Source of the DNA: an uncultured Bacilli bacterium
GTDB taxonomy: Bacteria; Bacillota_I; Bacilli_A; RF39; UBA660
Assembly: GCA_934169415.1 (NCBI GenBank)
Contig: CAKPNP010000017.1
Location: forward strand, 1 to 23,549
Direction of reading: 5' to 3'
Length of the DNA stretch: 23,549 nucleotides
Of the stretch, positions 15,410 to 21,959 are shown in pieces. Made by a program: the position numbers and the translations under genes. How positions within the stretch are numbered: the first letter of the stretch is position 1; each line of letters begins with the position of its first letter. A model generated the notes under the pieces. That model made no database searches and was not told the DNA's origin. It saw only the letters and a program-made list of their open reading frames with translations.

Positions 15410-15645
15410 TTTAAAAACTTATCAACTAAAACCTCTAATAGTTGAACCCTATCAAATTTAGTTATCTTATTTCTCGCATCTTTAAATGAAGAAATATATC
15501 CTGGATCACCAGATATTAAATAACCAATTAATTGGTTTTTAGCATTATATCCTCTTTCTTCTAAAATACTAATAACTTCTTTTATTGTGTACTCAATTAA
15601 TGCCGCATTGATTTCATCTTTTGTATATATTTTTGTTTCTTCCAT
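15406..15645 (-). CDS. ireB: IreB family regulatory phosphoprotein
   Basis: This 79-residue protein matches UPF0297/IreB over its full length: YTKDEINAALIEYTIKEVI, ERGYNAKNQLIGYLISGDP and ITSFKDARN-type sequence near residue 60. In Enterococcus IreB is phosphorylated by the PASTA kinase IreK and controls cephalosporin resistance. The conserved N-terminal threonine environment (EETKIYTKDE) is present. It is the first gene of the operon, with AGGTGA before ATG 15645. It ends in TGA, evidence that TGA is a stop codon in this genome. alaS, often next to ireB in relatives, is not here. Confidence 0.93.
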   Translation of the reverse strand: MEETKIYTKDEINAALIEYTIKEVISILEERGYNAKNQLIGYLISGDPGYISSFKDARNKITKFDRVQLLEVLVDKFLK

Positions 15646-15663
15646 AAGTCACCTACCATCTAT

Positions 15664-15692
15664 ATTCTAACATTTTTTTTTAAACAATACAA
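15664..15692 (-). promoter_or_regulatory. Promoter of the ireB-ruvX-yrzB-mltG-trmR-slt operon
   Basis: The minus strand has TTGTAT (15687-15692), a 17-nt spacer containing nine A, and TAGAAT (15664-15669). It is divergent from the amidotransferase promoter. Confidence 0.6.
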
Positions 15693-15707
15693 GAATAAAA
15701 AGAAATA

Positions 15708-15729
15708 TGGTATAATAAAAATGGTGATT
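15708..15729 (+). promoter_or_regulatory. Extended -10 promoter and binding site of the GATase-like gene
   Basis: TGG-TATAAT (15708-15716) is an extended -10 without a clear -35. GGTGAT (15724-15729) is the ribosome binding site, three bases before ATG 15732. The leader would be less than 10 nt, close to leaderless. Confidence 0.55.
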
Positions 15730-15731
15730 AT

Positions 15732-16421
15732 ATGAAACCTATAATAGGAATTATTGGAAGATACGAAAGTGTATATGATAAAAGTGTAATATGTGTATTT
15801 GATAACTATAGAAAATGTATAATAAAATATGGTGGTATACCACTATTAATACTACCAACACAAGAGATAGATTATACAAAAACAAAACCTGCTGATGCAC
15901 CTAAAATGACTGATAGCGAAATAAACGATTTAATTGAAACTTTAAAATTATGTAATGGAATAATTATGCCTGGTGGAACTAAAAGATTTGAAATAGATAG
16001 TTTTATATGTGATTATTGTAATAAAAATAATATACCTCTACTTGGAATTTGTATGGGTATGCAAATTATGTGTAATTATAACAATGATAATAAAAATATT
16101 AAAATAGAAAATCATTATGAAGATGCTGATTACAAACATAAAGTTAAAATAGAAAATAATTCATTTTTATATGAATTATTAGATACTGATGAAATACTCG
16201 TAAATAGTTTTCATAACTATAAAGTTGCGAATTCAGGAAGTTATAAAATAGCCGCTAAAGAAAATGATGTAATCGAAGCAGTTTATAAAGATGGTGTATT
16301 TAATCTAGGAGTACAGTGGCACCCTGAAAAAAATTATGATAAAGATATAAATAGTAAAAAAATAATAGAAGCCTTCATCAAAGCTTCTATATCAAACTCT
16401 TCCTTACAAAAACATCTATAG
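15732..16421 (+). CDS. Class I glutamine amidotransferase-like hydrolase (peptidase C26, PuuD-like)
   Basis: The protein has 229 residues. The nucleophile elbow is GICMGMQ (C107) and the His-Glu pair is QWHPEK (H197, E199). IIMPGGTKRF (77-86) and LVNSFHNYKV (157-166) are typical of gamma-glutamyl-GABA hydrolases and related gamma-glutamyl peptidases. It probably hydrolyses a gamma-glutamyl compound in the cytoplasm; the substrate is not identifiable, and no putrescine genes lie nearby. It is the only host protein gene on the plus strand in the central region. Its last 35 bases overlap the 3' end of yqeH tail to tail, and a hairpin ATAGAAGC/GCTTCTAT (16365-16390) lies in the overlap. Confidence 0.82.
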   Translation: MKPIIGIIGRYESVYDKSVICVFDNYRKCIIKYGGIPLLILPTQEIDYTKTKPADAPKMTDSEINDLIETLKLCNGIIMPGGTKRFEIDSFICDYCNKNNIPLLGICMGMQIMCNYNNDNKNIKIENHYEDADYKHKVKIENNSFLYELLDTDEILVNSFHNYKVANSGSYKIAAKENDVIEAVYKDGVFNLGVQWHPEKNYDKDINSKKIIEAFIKASISNSSLQKHL

Positions 16422-17316
16422 GATATTTAGTGTATATTGTAATTACACTTTTTTTATTTGTTTTAATAAAACCAAGTCCTTTAATAACTATATCATTTTT
16501 ATCTACATTTACTATATTTTTATTATAGTTGCTTAATAAATTATTATCTTTATAATATCTTTTAATTTCTAAATTATTAGAAATAAAGAAAGTTAAATCA
16601 ATATTGCTTGCTTCTATTTTTAAAATATCATCTATAATTAATATTTGCTTACCTTTCACCTGATAAGTAACTGGCTTTATTCCACGTCTTGGAATTATTT
16701 TTTTTATTTCATCACTACTTAAATAATTTATTATATCTTTACTATCTAAAAGTCCTGGCGTATCTATTAAAGTTAAACTATCATCTAATTTTATTTCAAT
16801 AGAATTTAAAGTAGTACTAGGTAGTGGACTTGTAGTTATCTCTGTTTTATTAGTTGAGTAATTATACAATAACTTATTAATCATAGTAGATTTTCCTGCA
16901 TTAGTATACCCAACAACATAAACACTATTAGATTTTTTATACATTTTAATCTTTTCTAATAATAAATCATAATTATAATTTTTCATACTACTAATAATAA
17001 TCTTATCTACATAATCTATTTTATAATCGTAATTAAGTAATTTTTCTTCATATAAACTTTTAGGTAATATATCTCTTTTTGTTAAAACTAATAATATATC
17101 ATTTTTTAAATACTTTCTAAATATAGAAATATCCCCTATGTTAAATAAATCTACTACTAATACCACCAAATCAGACTTATTAATGTTCTCTAGTATTGGT
17201 ATAAAATCATTATTTGTTTTACTAACCATTTTATAATCATTATAATTTTTTATTCTAAAACATCTTTCACAAAGAGTATTTAGAGTATAATCTCCACATC
17301 CTATACATTTATTCAT
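16387..17316 (-). CDS. yqeH: Ribosome biogenesis GTPase YqeH
   Basis: This 309-residue circularly permuted GTPase has an N-terminal zinc finger (C4, C7, C16, C19) followed by motifs in permuted order: G4 TKRD (79-82), G1 GYTNAGKST (136-144) and G3 DTPG (185-188). A C-terminal domain follows. YqeH acts in 30S subunit assembly. ATG 17316 is chosen because AAAGGA lies seven bases upstream; it overlaps the yqeG stop by eight bases (ATGAATAA). The frame extends nine codons further without a binding site. The 3' end overlaps the convergent amidotransferase gene. At about 310 residues it is shorter than the Bacillus protein (366). Confidence 0.92.
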   Translation of the reverse strand: MNKCIGCGDYTLNTLCERCFRIKNYNDYKMVSKTNNDFIPILENINKSDLVVLVVDLFNIGDISIFRKYLKNDILLVLTKRDILPKSLYEEKLLNYDYKIDYVDKIIISSMKNYNYDLLLEKIKMYKKSNSVYVVGYTNAGKSTMINKLLYNYSTNKTEITTSPLPSTTLNSIEIKLDDSLTLIDTPGLLDSKDIINYLSSDEIKKIIPRRGIKPVTYQVKGKQILIIDDILKIEASNIDLTFFISNNLEIKRYYKDNNLLSNYNKNIVNVDKNDIVIKGLGFIKTNKKSVITIYTKYPIDVFVRKSLI

Positions 17317-17827
17317 AATATTTTCCTTTAGTAAATAAATCATTTTCTCTTAATTTTTTTGATATAATATTTTCTAAAATTCTACTAGTGTAAGTTGTAA
17401 AATACTCTTTTTTACCAATAGGATTTACTAAAATAGTAGTAATACCGACTAAATTTCCACATTTAATATCTTTTACCATTTGATTTGCTATTAAAGCTAC
17501 ATTTTCTATATCTAAATTATAGTCAGCTATAATCTTTGTAAAAAATTTTTTTAATGATTTAAATGACTTAAATAATACATCAACACCTAATGCATCACTA
17601 AATACTTTAGTTTTTTTTAGTGATCTAGAAAATATAATAATCTTAAATCCCATTTTATTTAAAGAAGATATTAAATCTTTTATTTTTTTATTTGGTGTTT
17701 TTAAAGTTATTGGTGCTAAAGTGTTATCTAAATCTATAATTAAACATTTTATTCCACGAGAATAAAGTGATTCATAATTTATTTTGTATATACTTTTTTG
17801 GTATATATCTGGTATATATTTTTCCAT
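17309..17827 (-). CDS. yqeG: YqeG-family HAD protein with degenerate active site
   Basis: This 172-residue HAD-IIIA family protein has motif I intact as IIDLDNTLAP (D32, D34). The usual Ser-Asn motif II reads FSRS (66-69). The usual GDQxxTD motif IV reads ANQMVKDIKCGN (114-125), so the metal-binding Asp of GDQ is replaced by Asn and the glycine by Ala. The Lys motif region reads FKSFKSLKK. The fold is clear, but phosphatase activity is uncertain. It is translationally coupled to yqeH, the same pairing as in Bacillus, which suggests a link to ribosome assembly. ATG 17827 follows GGGAGAGAG. Confidence 0.87.
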   Translation of the reverse strand: MEKYIPDIYQKSIYKINYESLYSRGIKCLIIDLDNTLAPITLKTPNKKIKDLISSLNKMGFKIIIFSRSLKKTKVFSDALGVDVLFKSFKSLKKFFTKIIADYNLDIENVALIANQMVKDIKCGNLVGITTILVNPIGKKEYFTTYTSRILENIISKKLRENDLFTKGKYYE

Positions 17828-17845
17828 AAACTCTCTCCCTAGATA

Positions 17846-17874
17846 ATTTTAGCACATTTTACCCTTTACTACAA
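17846..17874 (-). promoter_or_regulatory. Promoter of yqeG-yqeH
   Basis: The minus strand has TTGTAG (17869-17874), a 17-nt spacer ending in TGC (extended -10) and TAAAAT (17846-17851). Confidence 0.6.
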
Positions 17875-17880
17875 TAAATC

Positions 17881-18726
17881 TTATATTAATTCTTTTAAAT
17901 ATTCCTCAACACTATCGTGTAAATCGCTATCTAACGCATAAGATAATATTGCTTTTATATATCCCATTTTTGACCCTATATCAAAATAAGTTCCATTAAA
18001 TTTACAAGCGTAAAAATCTTGATAGCTCATTAGTTTTAATAAAGCATCAGTAAATTGATATTCTCCGTTTTTACCTCTATTTAATTTATCTATTTCTTTA
18101 AAAATTTCATTTTTTACAATATATCTACCAGCAATTGCTATATTACTACTAGTTTCAGATGAATTTGGTTTTTCGATCATTTTTATAATTTTATCATCTT
18201 TTACTTCAACTATACCGTATCTACTTTTTAAATCCTCTTCTACTTCATGGACACCTATTATATTTGCATCATATTTCTCATACATTTTAATTAATTGTTC
18301 TAAAACTGGAGTTTCATATTTCATTAAATCATCACCAAGTAAAATAGCAAAATCATCACTTCCTACAAAAGAAGAAGCTAGTTTTATTGCATCAGCACTT
18401 CCATTTGGTTCTGATTGTCTTATATAATATATTTTACACATATTATGTATATCTTTTATCATATCCAACTCTTTTATTTTATTATTTTGTAATAACCTAC
18501 TTTCTAGTTCATAATTTTTATCAAAATAATCTTCGACGCATTTTTTATTTGAATTAGTTATAAACAAAATCTCTTCAATACCACTTTCTACGCATTCTTT
18601 AACTATATAATGAAGTGTAGGTTTATCTACTATAGGAAGCATTTCCTTAGGTACTGATTTTGTAATTGGTAAAAATCTTGTACCCATTCCTGCTATAGGA
18701 ATTACAGCTTTTTTTATTTTATTCAT
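17881..18726 (-). CDS. galU: UTP-glucose-1-phosphate uridylyltransferase
   Basis: The protein has 281 residues. The nucleotidyltransferase signature GMGTRFLPITKSVPKEMLP (13-31) is complete, and ILLGDDLM, MIEKPNSSE, IAGRYIV and FNGTYFDIGSKMGYI follow in the usual order. It makes UDP-glucose for glycolipids, teichoic-acid decoration or other surface glycans. The length is normal. GGTGAT precedes ATG 18726, and an extended -10 (TGA-TATACT) lies about 20 nt further up. It appears monocistronic, between yqeG and the divergent tRNA-Arg. Confidence 0.94.
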   Translation of the reverse strand: MNKIKKAVIPIAGMGTRFLPITKSVPKEMLPIVDKPTLHYIVKECVESGIEEILFITNSNKKCVEDYFDKNYELESRLLQNNKIKELDMIKDIHNMCKIYYIRQSEPNGSADAIKLASSFVGSDDFAILLGDDLMKYETPVLEQLIKMYEKYDANIIGVHEVEEDLKSRYGIVEVKDDKIIKMIEKPNSSETSSNIAIAGRYIVKNEIFKEIDKLNRGKNGEYQFTDALLKLMSYQDFYACKFNGTYFDIGSKMGYIKAILSYALDSDLHDSVEEYLKELI

Positions 18727-18779
18727 TCTATCACCTATAATAAGTATATCAAAATTTTTACAAAAAAGTTAAAAAAGTA

Positions 18780-18808
18780 TTGAACATTTGTAAAATATAT
18801 AGTATAAT
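18780..18808 (+). promoter_or_regulatory. Promoter of tRNA-Arg
   Basis: TTGAAC (18780-18785), a 17-nt spacer and a perfect TATAAT (18803-18808) lie 14 nt before the mature 5' end. Confidence 0.85.
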
Positions 18809-18822
18809 TTATTTTGTTAGAT

Positions 18823-18899
<77 letters not shown>

Positions 18900-18911
18900 T
18901 TTATAAAAATT

Positions 18912-18934
18912 AACCACTAATTGGTGGTTTTTTT
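18912..18934 (+). terminator. Intrinsic terminator of tRNA-Arg
   Basis: AACCAC-TAATTG-GTGGTT forms the stem and runs into seven T, 13 nt after the CCA end. Confidence 0.88.
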
Positions 18935-19102
18935 GTGCTTACATTTGTATTGAGTAAAAATTGTTGTTTAGTAAATATAAGTAGAATAAGCAATATTGAT
19001 AAAAATGATAGAGTTATATTTTTTGACAATAAAGATAAAACAAATTTAGTTTTAAGATTATATTTGAAAAAAATAATTAATAAACTAAATTTAAAATAAT
19101 TA

Positions 19103-19131
19103 TTGCAATTAACGATATTTTAGTTTACAAT
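19103..19131 (+). promoter_or_regulatory. Promoter of the putative toxin mRNA
   Basis: TTGCAA (19103-19108), a 17-nt spacer and TACAAT (19126-19131). Start would fall near 19136-19138, exactly where the sequence complementary to the mRNA 3' end begins. Confidence 0.65.
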
Positions 19132-19220
19132 GATTAAAGAGATATCATTTAGCTGTTAGATGCTAGTGCCCCCAGCACTTATTCTCCATTTACTGTAATA
19201 ACAGAATTGGAGGTGAATGT

Positions 19221-19370
19221 ATGATAAAAAAATATTATACAGAGGGGGTGTTTGGTTTTGAATTCATCCGAAGTAATATTGATAATAGTTTTAACTATTT
19301 TCGGAATAATTTTTTCAACAAACAACACAAAAAAATAGCATCTAATCAAGACTTAACGGAATTGAATTAG
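19221..19370 (+). CDS. 49-residue leader ORF overlapping the putative toxin (mok-like arrangement)
   Basis: ATG 19221 follows an ideal ribosome binding site, GGAGGTG (19209-19215), by five bases and the frame ends with TAG at 19368-19370. The product is polar and aromatic, MIKKYYTEGVFGFEF at the start and ASNQDLTELN at the end, with no membrane segment and no recognisable family. Its binding site can be closed by CTCCA (19184-19188), with CTGT/ACAG stacked inside. The ORF contains the complete 26-codon hydrophobic ORF in another frame. It may be the true product, or serve to couple translation of the inner ORF, as mok does for hok. Confidence 0.45.
   Translation: MIKKYYTEGVFGFEFIRSNIDNSFNYFRNNFFNKQHKKIASNQDLTELN
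19258..19338 (+). CDS. Putative type I toxin, 26-residue hydrophobic peptide
   Basis: From TTG 19258 the peptide is (M)NSSEVILIIVLTIFGIIFS followed by TNNTKK. It has a short polar N-terminus, one transmembrane segment of about 16 residues and a basic C-terminus, the general layout of small membrane toxins. A strong site, GAGGGGGTG (19242-19250), lies seven bases upstream. Its G5 is the only G5 run of the locus. The only C5 run (19169-19173, in the loop of the AGTGC/GCACT hairpin) could mask it. I know no family with this sequence. Caution: T-rich DNA read in a shifted frame easily gives hydrophobic codons, so conservation is the deciding test. Confidence 0.45.
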   Translation: MNSSEVILIIVLTIFGIIFSTNNTKK

Positions 19371-19374
19371 ATGC
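19329..19374 (-). terminator. Intrinsic terminator of the antisense RNA
   Basis: On the minus strand GCATCTAAT (19366-19374) and ATTAGATGC (19338-19346) form a 9-bp stem, then TA and seven T (19329-19335). On the plus strand the hairpin is preceded, not followed, by the homopolymer, so it is directional and serves the minus strand. Confidence 0.75.
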
Positions 19375-19463
19375 GCATTCAAGTATTTGGAGAAACATCT
19401 AACACACCAAGTTAAATGTATCTCTTTTTTTATTGTATGCAAGAAATAAGACCTTATTCATAC
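19329..19463 (-). ncRNA. Putative antisense RNA (antitoxin) of about 135 nt
   Basis: The RNA is bounded by a consensus promoter (19470-19498) and an intrinsic terminator (19329-19374) on the minus strand. It has a 5' hairpin, TTGTATG/CATACAA (19433-19439 with 19459-19465), with an inner AATAAG/CTTATT pairing. It is antisense to 19329-19431 of the plus-strand mRNA: the last codons of both ORFs and the 3' arm that makes the end-to-end helix. Pairing there would disrupt the long-range fold and create an RNase III target. The geometry is like B. subtilis txpA/RatA and bsrG/SR4, where the antisense RNA overlaps the toxin 3' end. No ORF is needed to explain it. Confidence 0.6.
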
Positions 19464-19469
19464 AATTAA

Positions 19470-19498
19470 ATTGTAATTCAAATAAGTTTATTTGTCAA
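19470..19498 (-). promoter_or_regulatory. Promoter of the antisense RNA
   Basis: The minus strand has a perfect TTGACA (19493-19498), a 17-nt spacer and TACAAT (19470-19475). It is stronger than the toxin promoter, as expected for an antitoxin RNA. Confidence 0.75.
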
Positions 19499-19524
19499 TC
19501 TTTTTTTAAATTACATGTGTTATT

Positions 19525-19552
19525 ATTATACAGTGATTTACATACTTGTCAA
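19525..19552 (-). promoter_or_regulatory. Second minus-strand promoter upstream of the antisense RNA
   Basis: A perfect TTGACA (19547-19552), a 16-nt spacer and a perfect TATAAT (19525-19530) lie between the thrS terminator and the antisense promoter. No gene other than the antisense RNA lies downstream on this strand before galU. It could give a longer form of the antisense RNA. Confidence 0.6.
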
Positions 19553-19584
19553 TATGGTTACAATATAATTTTGATATATTTAAC

Positions 19585-19618
19585 AAAAAAGCACATAACT
19601 AATTAAAGTTATAGTGCT
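19585..19618 (-). terminator. Intrinsic terminator of the thrS operon
   Basis: On the minus strand AGCAC(T)ATAACT and AGTTATGTGCT pair around TTAATT with one bulge and run into six T, about ten bases after the thrS stop. Confidence 0.85.
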
Positions 19619-19627
19619 GATGTAAAA

Positions 19628-21382
19628 TTAATCTTTATTTTTAATTTTATCATTTAAAAAATTTATAAACTCATCAATTGAAATTGTAGTAGTATCTTCA
19701 CTACCATATAATCTATATGAAATGGTATTATTATCAACTTCGCTTTGTCCTAATATAACCGTAATTGGTGTCTTATTAACTACTGATTCTCTTAATTTAT
19801 AACCTAGTTTTTCTTCTCTAGAATCTAGATTTACTCTAAAATTTAAATCTTTTAATTTATTTTTAATATCAGTTGCATAATCTAGATGATATTTATTATT
19901 TACAGGTATAACATTTACTTGAACAGGACTACACCAAAATGGTAAAGCACCTTTAGTTTCTTCCAATAAAAAGGCTGTAAATCTATCAAATGTACCAAAT
20001 ATAGCTCTATGTAATACTACTGGAGTTTGTTTTTCTCCATTTTGATCTATATAAGATAATTCAAATCTTCTAGGTAATAAGAAATCTAATTGACAAGTTG
20101 AAAGTGTTACTTCTGGACCTACTGCTGGTTTTACTTCAACATCTAACTTAGGACCATAAAATGCAGCCTCGCCTATTGCCTCAGTATAATCACAACCTAA
20201 TTCATCTAAAACTTCTCTTAATTTATTTTCAGCATTATTCCACATCTCGTCATCATCAAAATATTTATGTTTATCTTCTTTATCTCTTAATGATAATCTA
20301 AATTTATAATTTTTAATGCCAAAATCCTTATATACATCTAATATTAAATTAACGACTTCTTTAAATTGTTCTTTTATTTGTTCTTTAGTTACAAATAAGT
20401 GCGCATCGTTTTGACACATACATCTAACACGTTCAAGCCCCTTAACAGCACCACTTGCTTCATATCTAAAATCAGTTGCAAACTCACCTATTTTAATTGG
20501 TAATTCTTTATATGAATGAATTTGATTACCATATACTAACATATGATGTGGACAGTTCATTGGACGTAAAACAAATTCTTCATCATCAACTTTCATAGAA
20601 GGAAACATATTTTCTTTATAATGATCCCAGTGACCTGATGTTTTATATAAATCAACAGTTCCTACACATGGAGTATATACATGATAATATCCTAATTTTT
20701 CTTCTTTTTCATATATATAGTTTTCAAGTTGTTTTCTTATAATAGAACCATTTGGAAGCCATAAAGGCATACCCTTTCCAACTAAATCATGATTCATAAA
20801 TATTCCTAGATTTTTACCTATTTTTCTATGATCTCTTTCTTTTAATTCTTCTAACTCTTTTAAATGATTTAATAAATCTTCCTCGTTAGCAAAACATATT
20901 CCATACACTCTTTGAAGCATTTTATTATTAGAATCTCCCTTAAAATATGCTCCACTTACCTTTAGTAGTTTAAAATACTTACACTCTTTTACAGTATCAA
21001 CATGTGGTCCACGACAAAGGTCAGTAAAATCCCCTTGAGTATAACATGTTATAACAGTTTCTTTAGGATCCATTCTAGAAATCAAATCTATTTTATATGG
21101 ATCATCTTTAAACATTTCTAAAGCTTCTTCTTTAGTTATTTCATGTCTTACTATTCTTTTACCATCTTTAGAAATCTTTTTCATTTCTTTTTCTAAGTGT
21201 TCTAATACTTCATCTGTTATTACTTCATCGCCTAAATCAATGTCATAATAAAATCCTTCTTCTATTACAGGTCCTACCCAAAATTTTGCATTTGGATATA
21301 AATGTTTAACAGCTTGTGCTAATAAGTGAGCACAGCTATGATTTAATTTACTTAAATATTCATCTTCTTTTATATTTACCAT
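19628..21382 (-). CDS. thrS: Threonyl-tRNA synthetase lacking the TGS domain
   Basis: This class II synthetase has 584 residues against about 640 for the usual bacterial enzyme. It starts directly in the editing domain: HxxxH at H15/H19 and the C123/H127 pair in LCRGPHVD are present, so Ser-tRNA-Thr proofreading should work. The catalytic core has zinc ligands C277 (RPMNCPHH), H328 (NDAHLF) and H458 (VLHRA), motif 2 FRYEASGAVKGLERVR and motif 3 with IFGTFDRF. The anticodon-binding domain begins near 485. The approximately 60-residue N-terminal TGS domain is absent; ATG 21382 follows a perfect AGGAGGATATT, so this is the genuine start. It is the second gene after a Thr-type T-box. Confidence 0.95.
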   Translation of the reverse strand: MVNIKEDEYLSKLNHSCAHLLAQAVKHLYPNAKFWVGPVIEEGFYYDIDLGDEVITDEVLEHLEKEMKKISKDGKRIVRHEITKEEALEMFKDDPYKIDLISRMDPKETVITCYTQGDFTDLCRGPHVDTVKECKYFKLLKVSGAYFKGDSNNKMLQRVYGICFANEEDLLNHLKELEELKERDHRKIGKNLGIFMNHDLVGKGMPLWLPNGSIIRKQLENYIYEKEEKLGYYHVYTPCVGTVDLYKTSGHWDHYKENMFPSMKVDDEEFVLRPMNCPHHMLVYGNQIHSYKELPIKIGEFATDFRYEASGAVKGLERVRCMCQNDAHLFVTKEQIKEQFKEVVNLILDVYKDFGIKNYKFRLSLRDKEDKHKYFDDDEMWNNAENKLREVLDELGCDYTEAIGEAAFYGPKLDVEVKPAVGPEVTLSTCQLDFLLPRRFELSYIDQNGEKQTPVVLHRAIFGTFDRFTAFLLEETKGALPFWCSPVQVNVIPVNNKYHLDYATDIKNKLKDLNFRVNLDSREEKLGYKLRESVVNKTPITVILGQSEVDNNTISYRLYGSEDTTTISIDEFINFLNDKIKNKD

Positions 21383-21391
21383 AATATCCTC

Positions 21392-21943
21392 CTAATATCT
21401 TCTACCATAAGCAAGTCTTTTTATTTTTGAACTTACCCTTAATTGTTCATCCATAATAGTTAATCTTAAATTTTCTTCTAGGTCTTCTTTTTCAAGTTGT
21501 TCTCTTAATTCTATTTCTTTTTTTAGTTTTTTGTTTAAATATTTTAAATAACCTGGAGTGATTTTCTCACCATTTAATAATGTTTCAACTAAAGAATTTT
21601 GTTTTTCAATTAATTCACTTCTTTTATTTTCTTTTTCTAAAGAATCAGGTAATACTTCATAACTACGAAATATTGGTTTTTCGTACGCAACTATATTACG
21701 ACAATCATCCCTAACTAAAACTATATTACCCAATTTCACATTTTCTATTGATATTGAAGTAAATGAAATAGCCTTAGGCGATATTACACTATCTGGAAAC
21801 AACTTACTTCTTTTTTCTAATTTTTTTCTCATAATTTTATGTGAAATATGAATATTGGATTTTGTTTTACAATGTAATCCACACATTTCCATAAACTTAT
21901 AAACACTTATAACATCATCTGAACCAAAACTTTTATTTTTCAT
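21392..21943 (-). CDS. Unrecognised 183-residue protein in the thrS operon
   Basis: I do not recognise a family. Residues 1-30 (SDDVISVYKFMEMCGLHCKTKS) contain two Cys. Residues 50-95 look beta-rich (AISFTSISIENVKLGNIVLVRD, in two parts). From about 100 the protein is highly charged and helical, with heptad-like KKLKKEIELREQLEKEDLEEN, probably a coiled coil, ending in a basic tail KIKRLAYGRRY suited to binding nucleic acid. It is the first gene after the T-box and ends nine bases before thrS, so it should be induced by threonine starvation. The start is ATG 21943, preceded by AAAAGGAG. The product is presumably soluble, as no hydrophobic segment is seen. Confidence 0.75.
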   Translation of the reverse strand: MKNKSFGSDDVISVYKFMEMCGLHCKTKSNIHISHKIMRKKLEKRSKLFPDSVISPKAISFTSISIENVKLGNIVLVRDDCRNIVAYEKPIFRSYEVLPDSLEKENKRSELIEKQNSLVETLLNGEKITPGYLKYLNKKLKKEIELREQLEKEDLEENLRLTIMDEQLRVSSKIKRLAYGRRY

Positions 21944-21959
21944 ATAATACTCCTTTTAA

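Larger units (their letters stand above)
19136..19431 (+). other. Putative type I toxin mRNA with paired ends
   Basis: A transcript of about 290 nt is inferred from the promoter and from the T run at 19425-19431. Its ends are complementary: AAAGAGATA(T)CATTT (19136-19150) pairs with AAATGTATCTCTTT (19414-19427). Next inside, GTTAGATG (19155-19162) pairs with CATCTAAC (19396-19403), and TTCTCCA (19182-19188) with TGGAGAA (19388-19394), all in consistent order. AGTGC-CCCCA-GCACT (19165-19179) is a hairpin on the 5' side. Alternative partners exist: GTTAGATGCTA can instead pair with TAGCATCTAAT (19336-19346), and CTCCA with TGGAG of the first ribosome binding site (19208-19212). It contains two overlapping ORFs, listed separately. 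Such metastable long-range structure is typical of type I toxin mRNAs. Confidence 0.6.

Noticed and set aside
18935..19099. A 54-codon plus-strand frame starting at GTG right after the tRNA-Arg terminator (ends KKIINKLNLK).
   Set aside because: It has no ribosome binding site and starts in the terminator T run, and its composition is what AT-rich spacer gives. No family was recognised. It could be a gene remnant.
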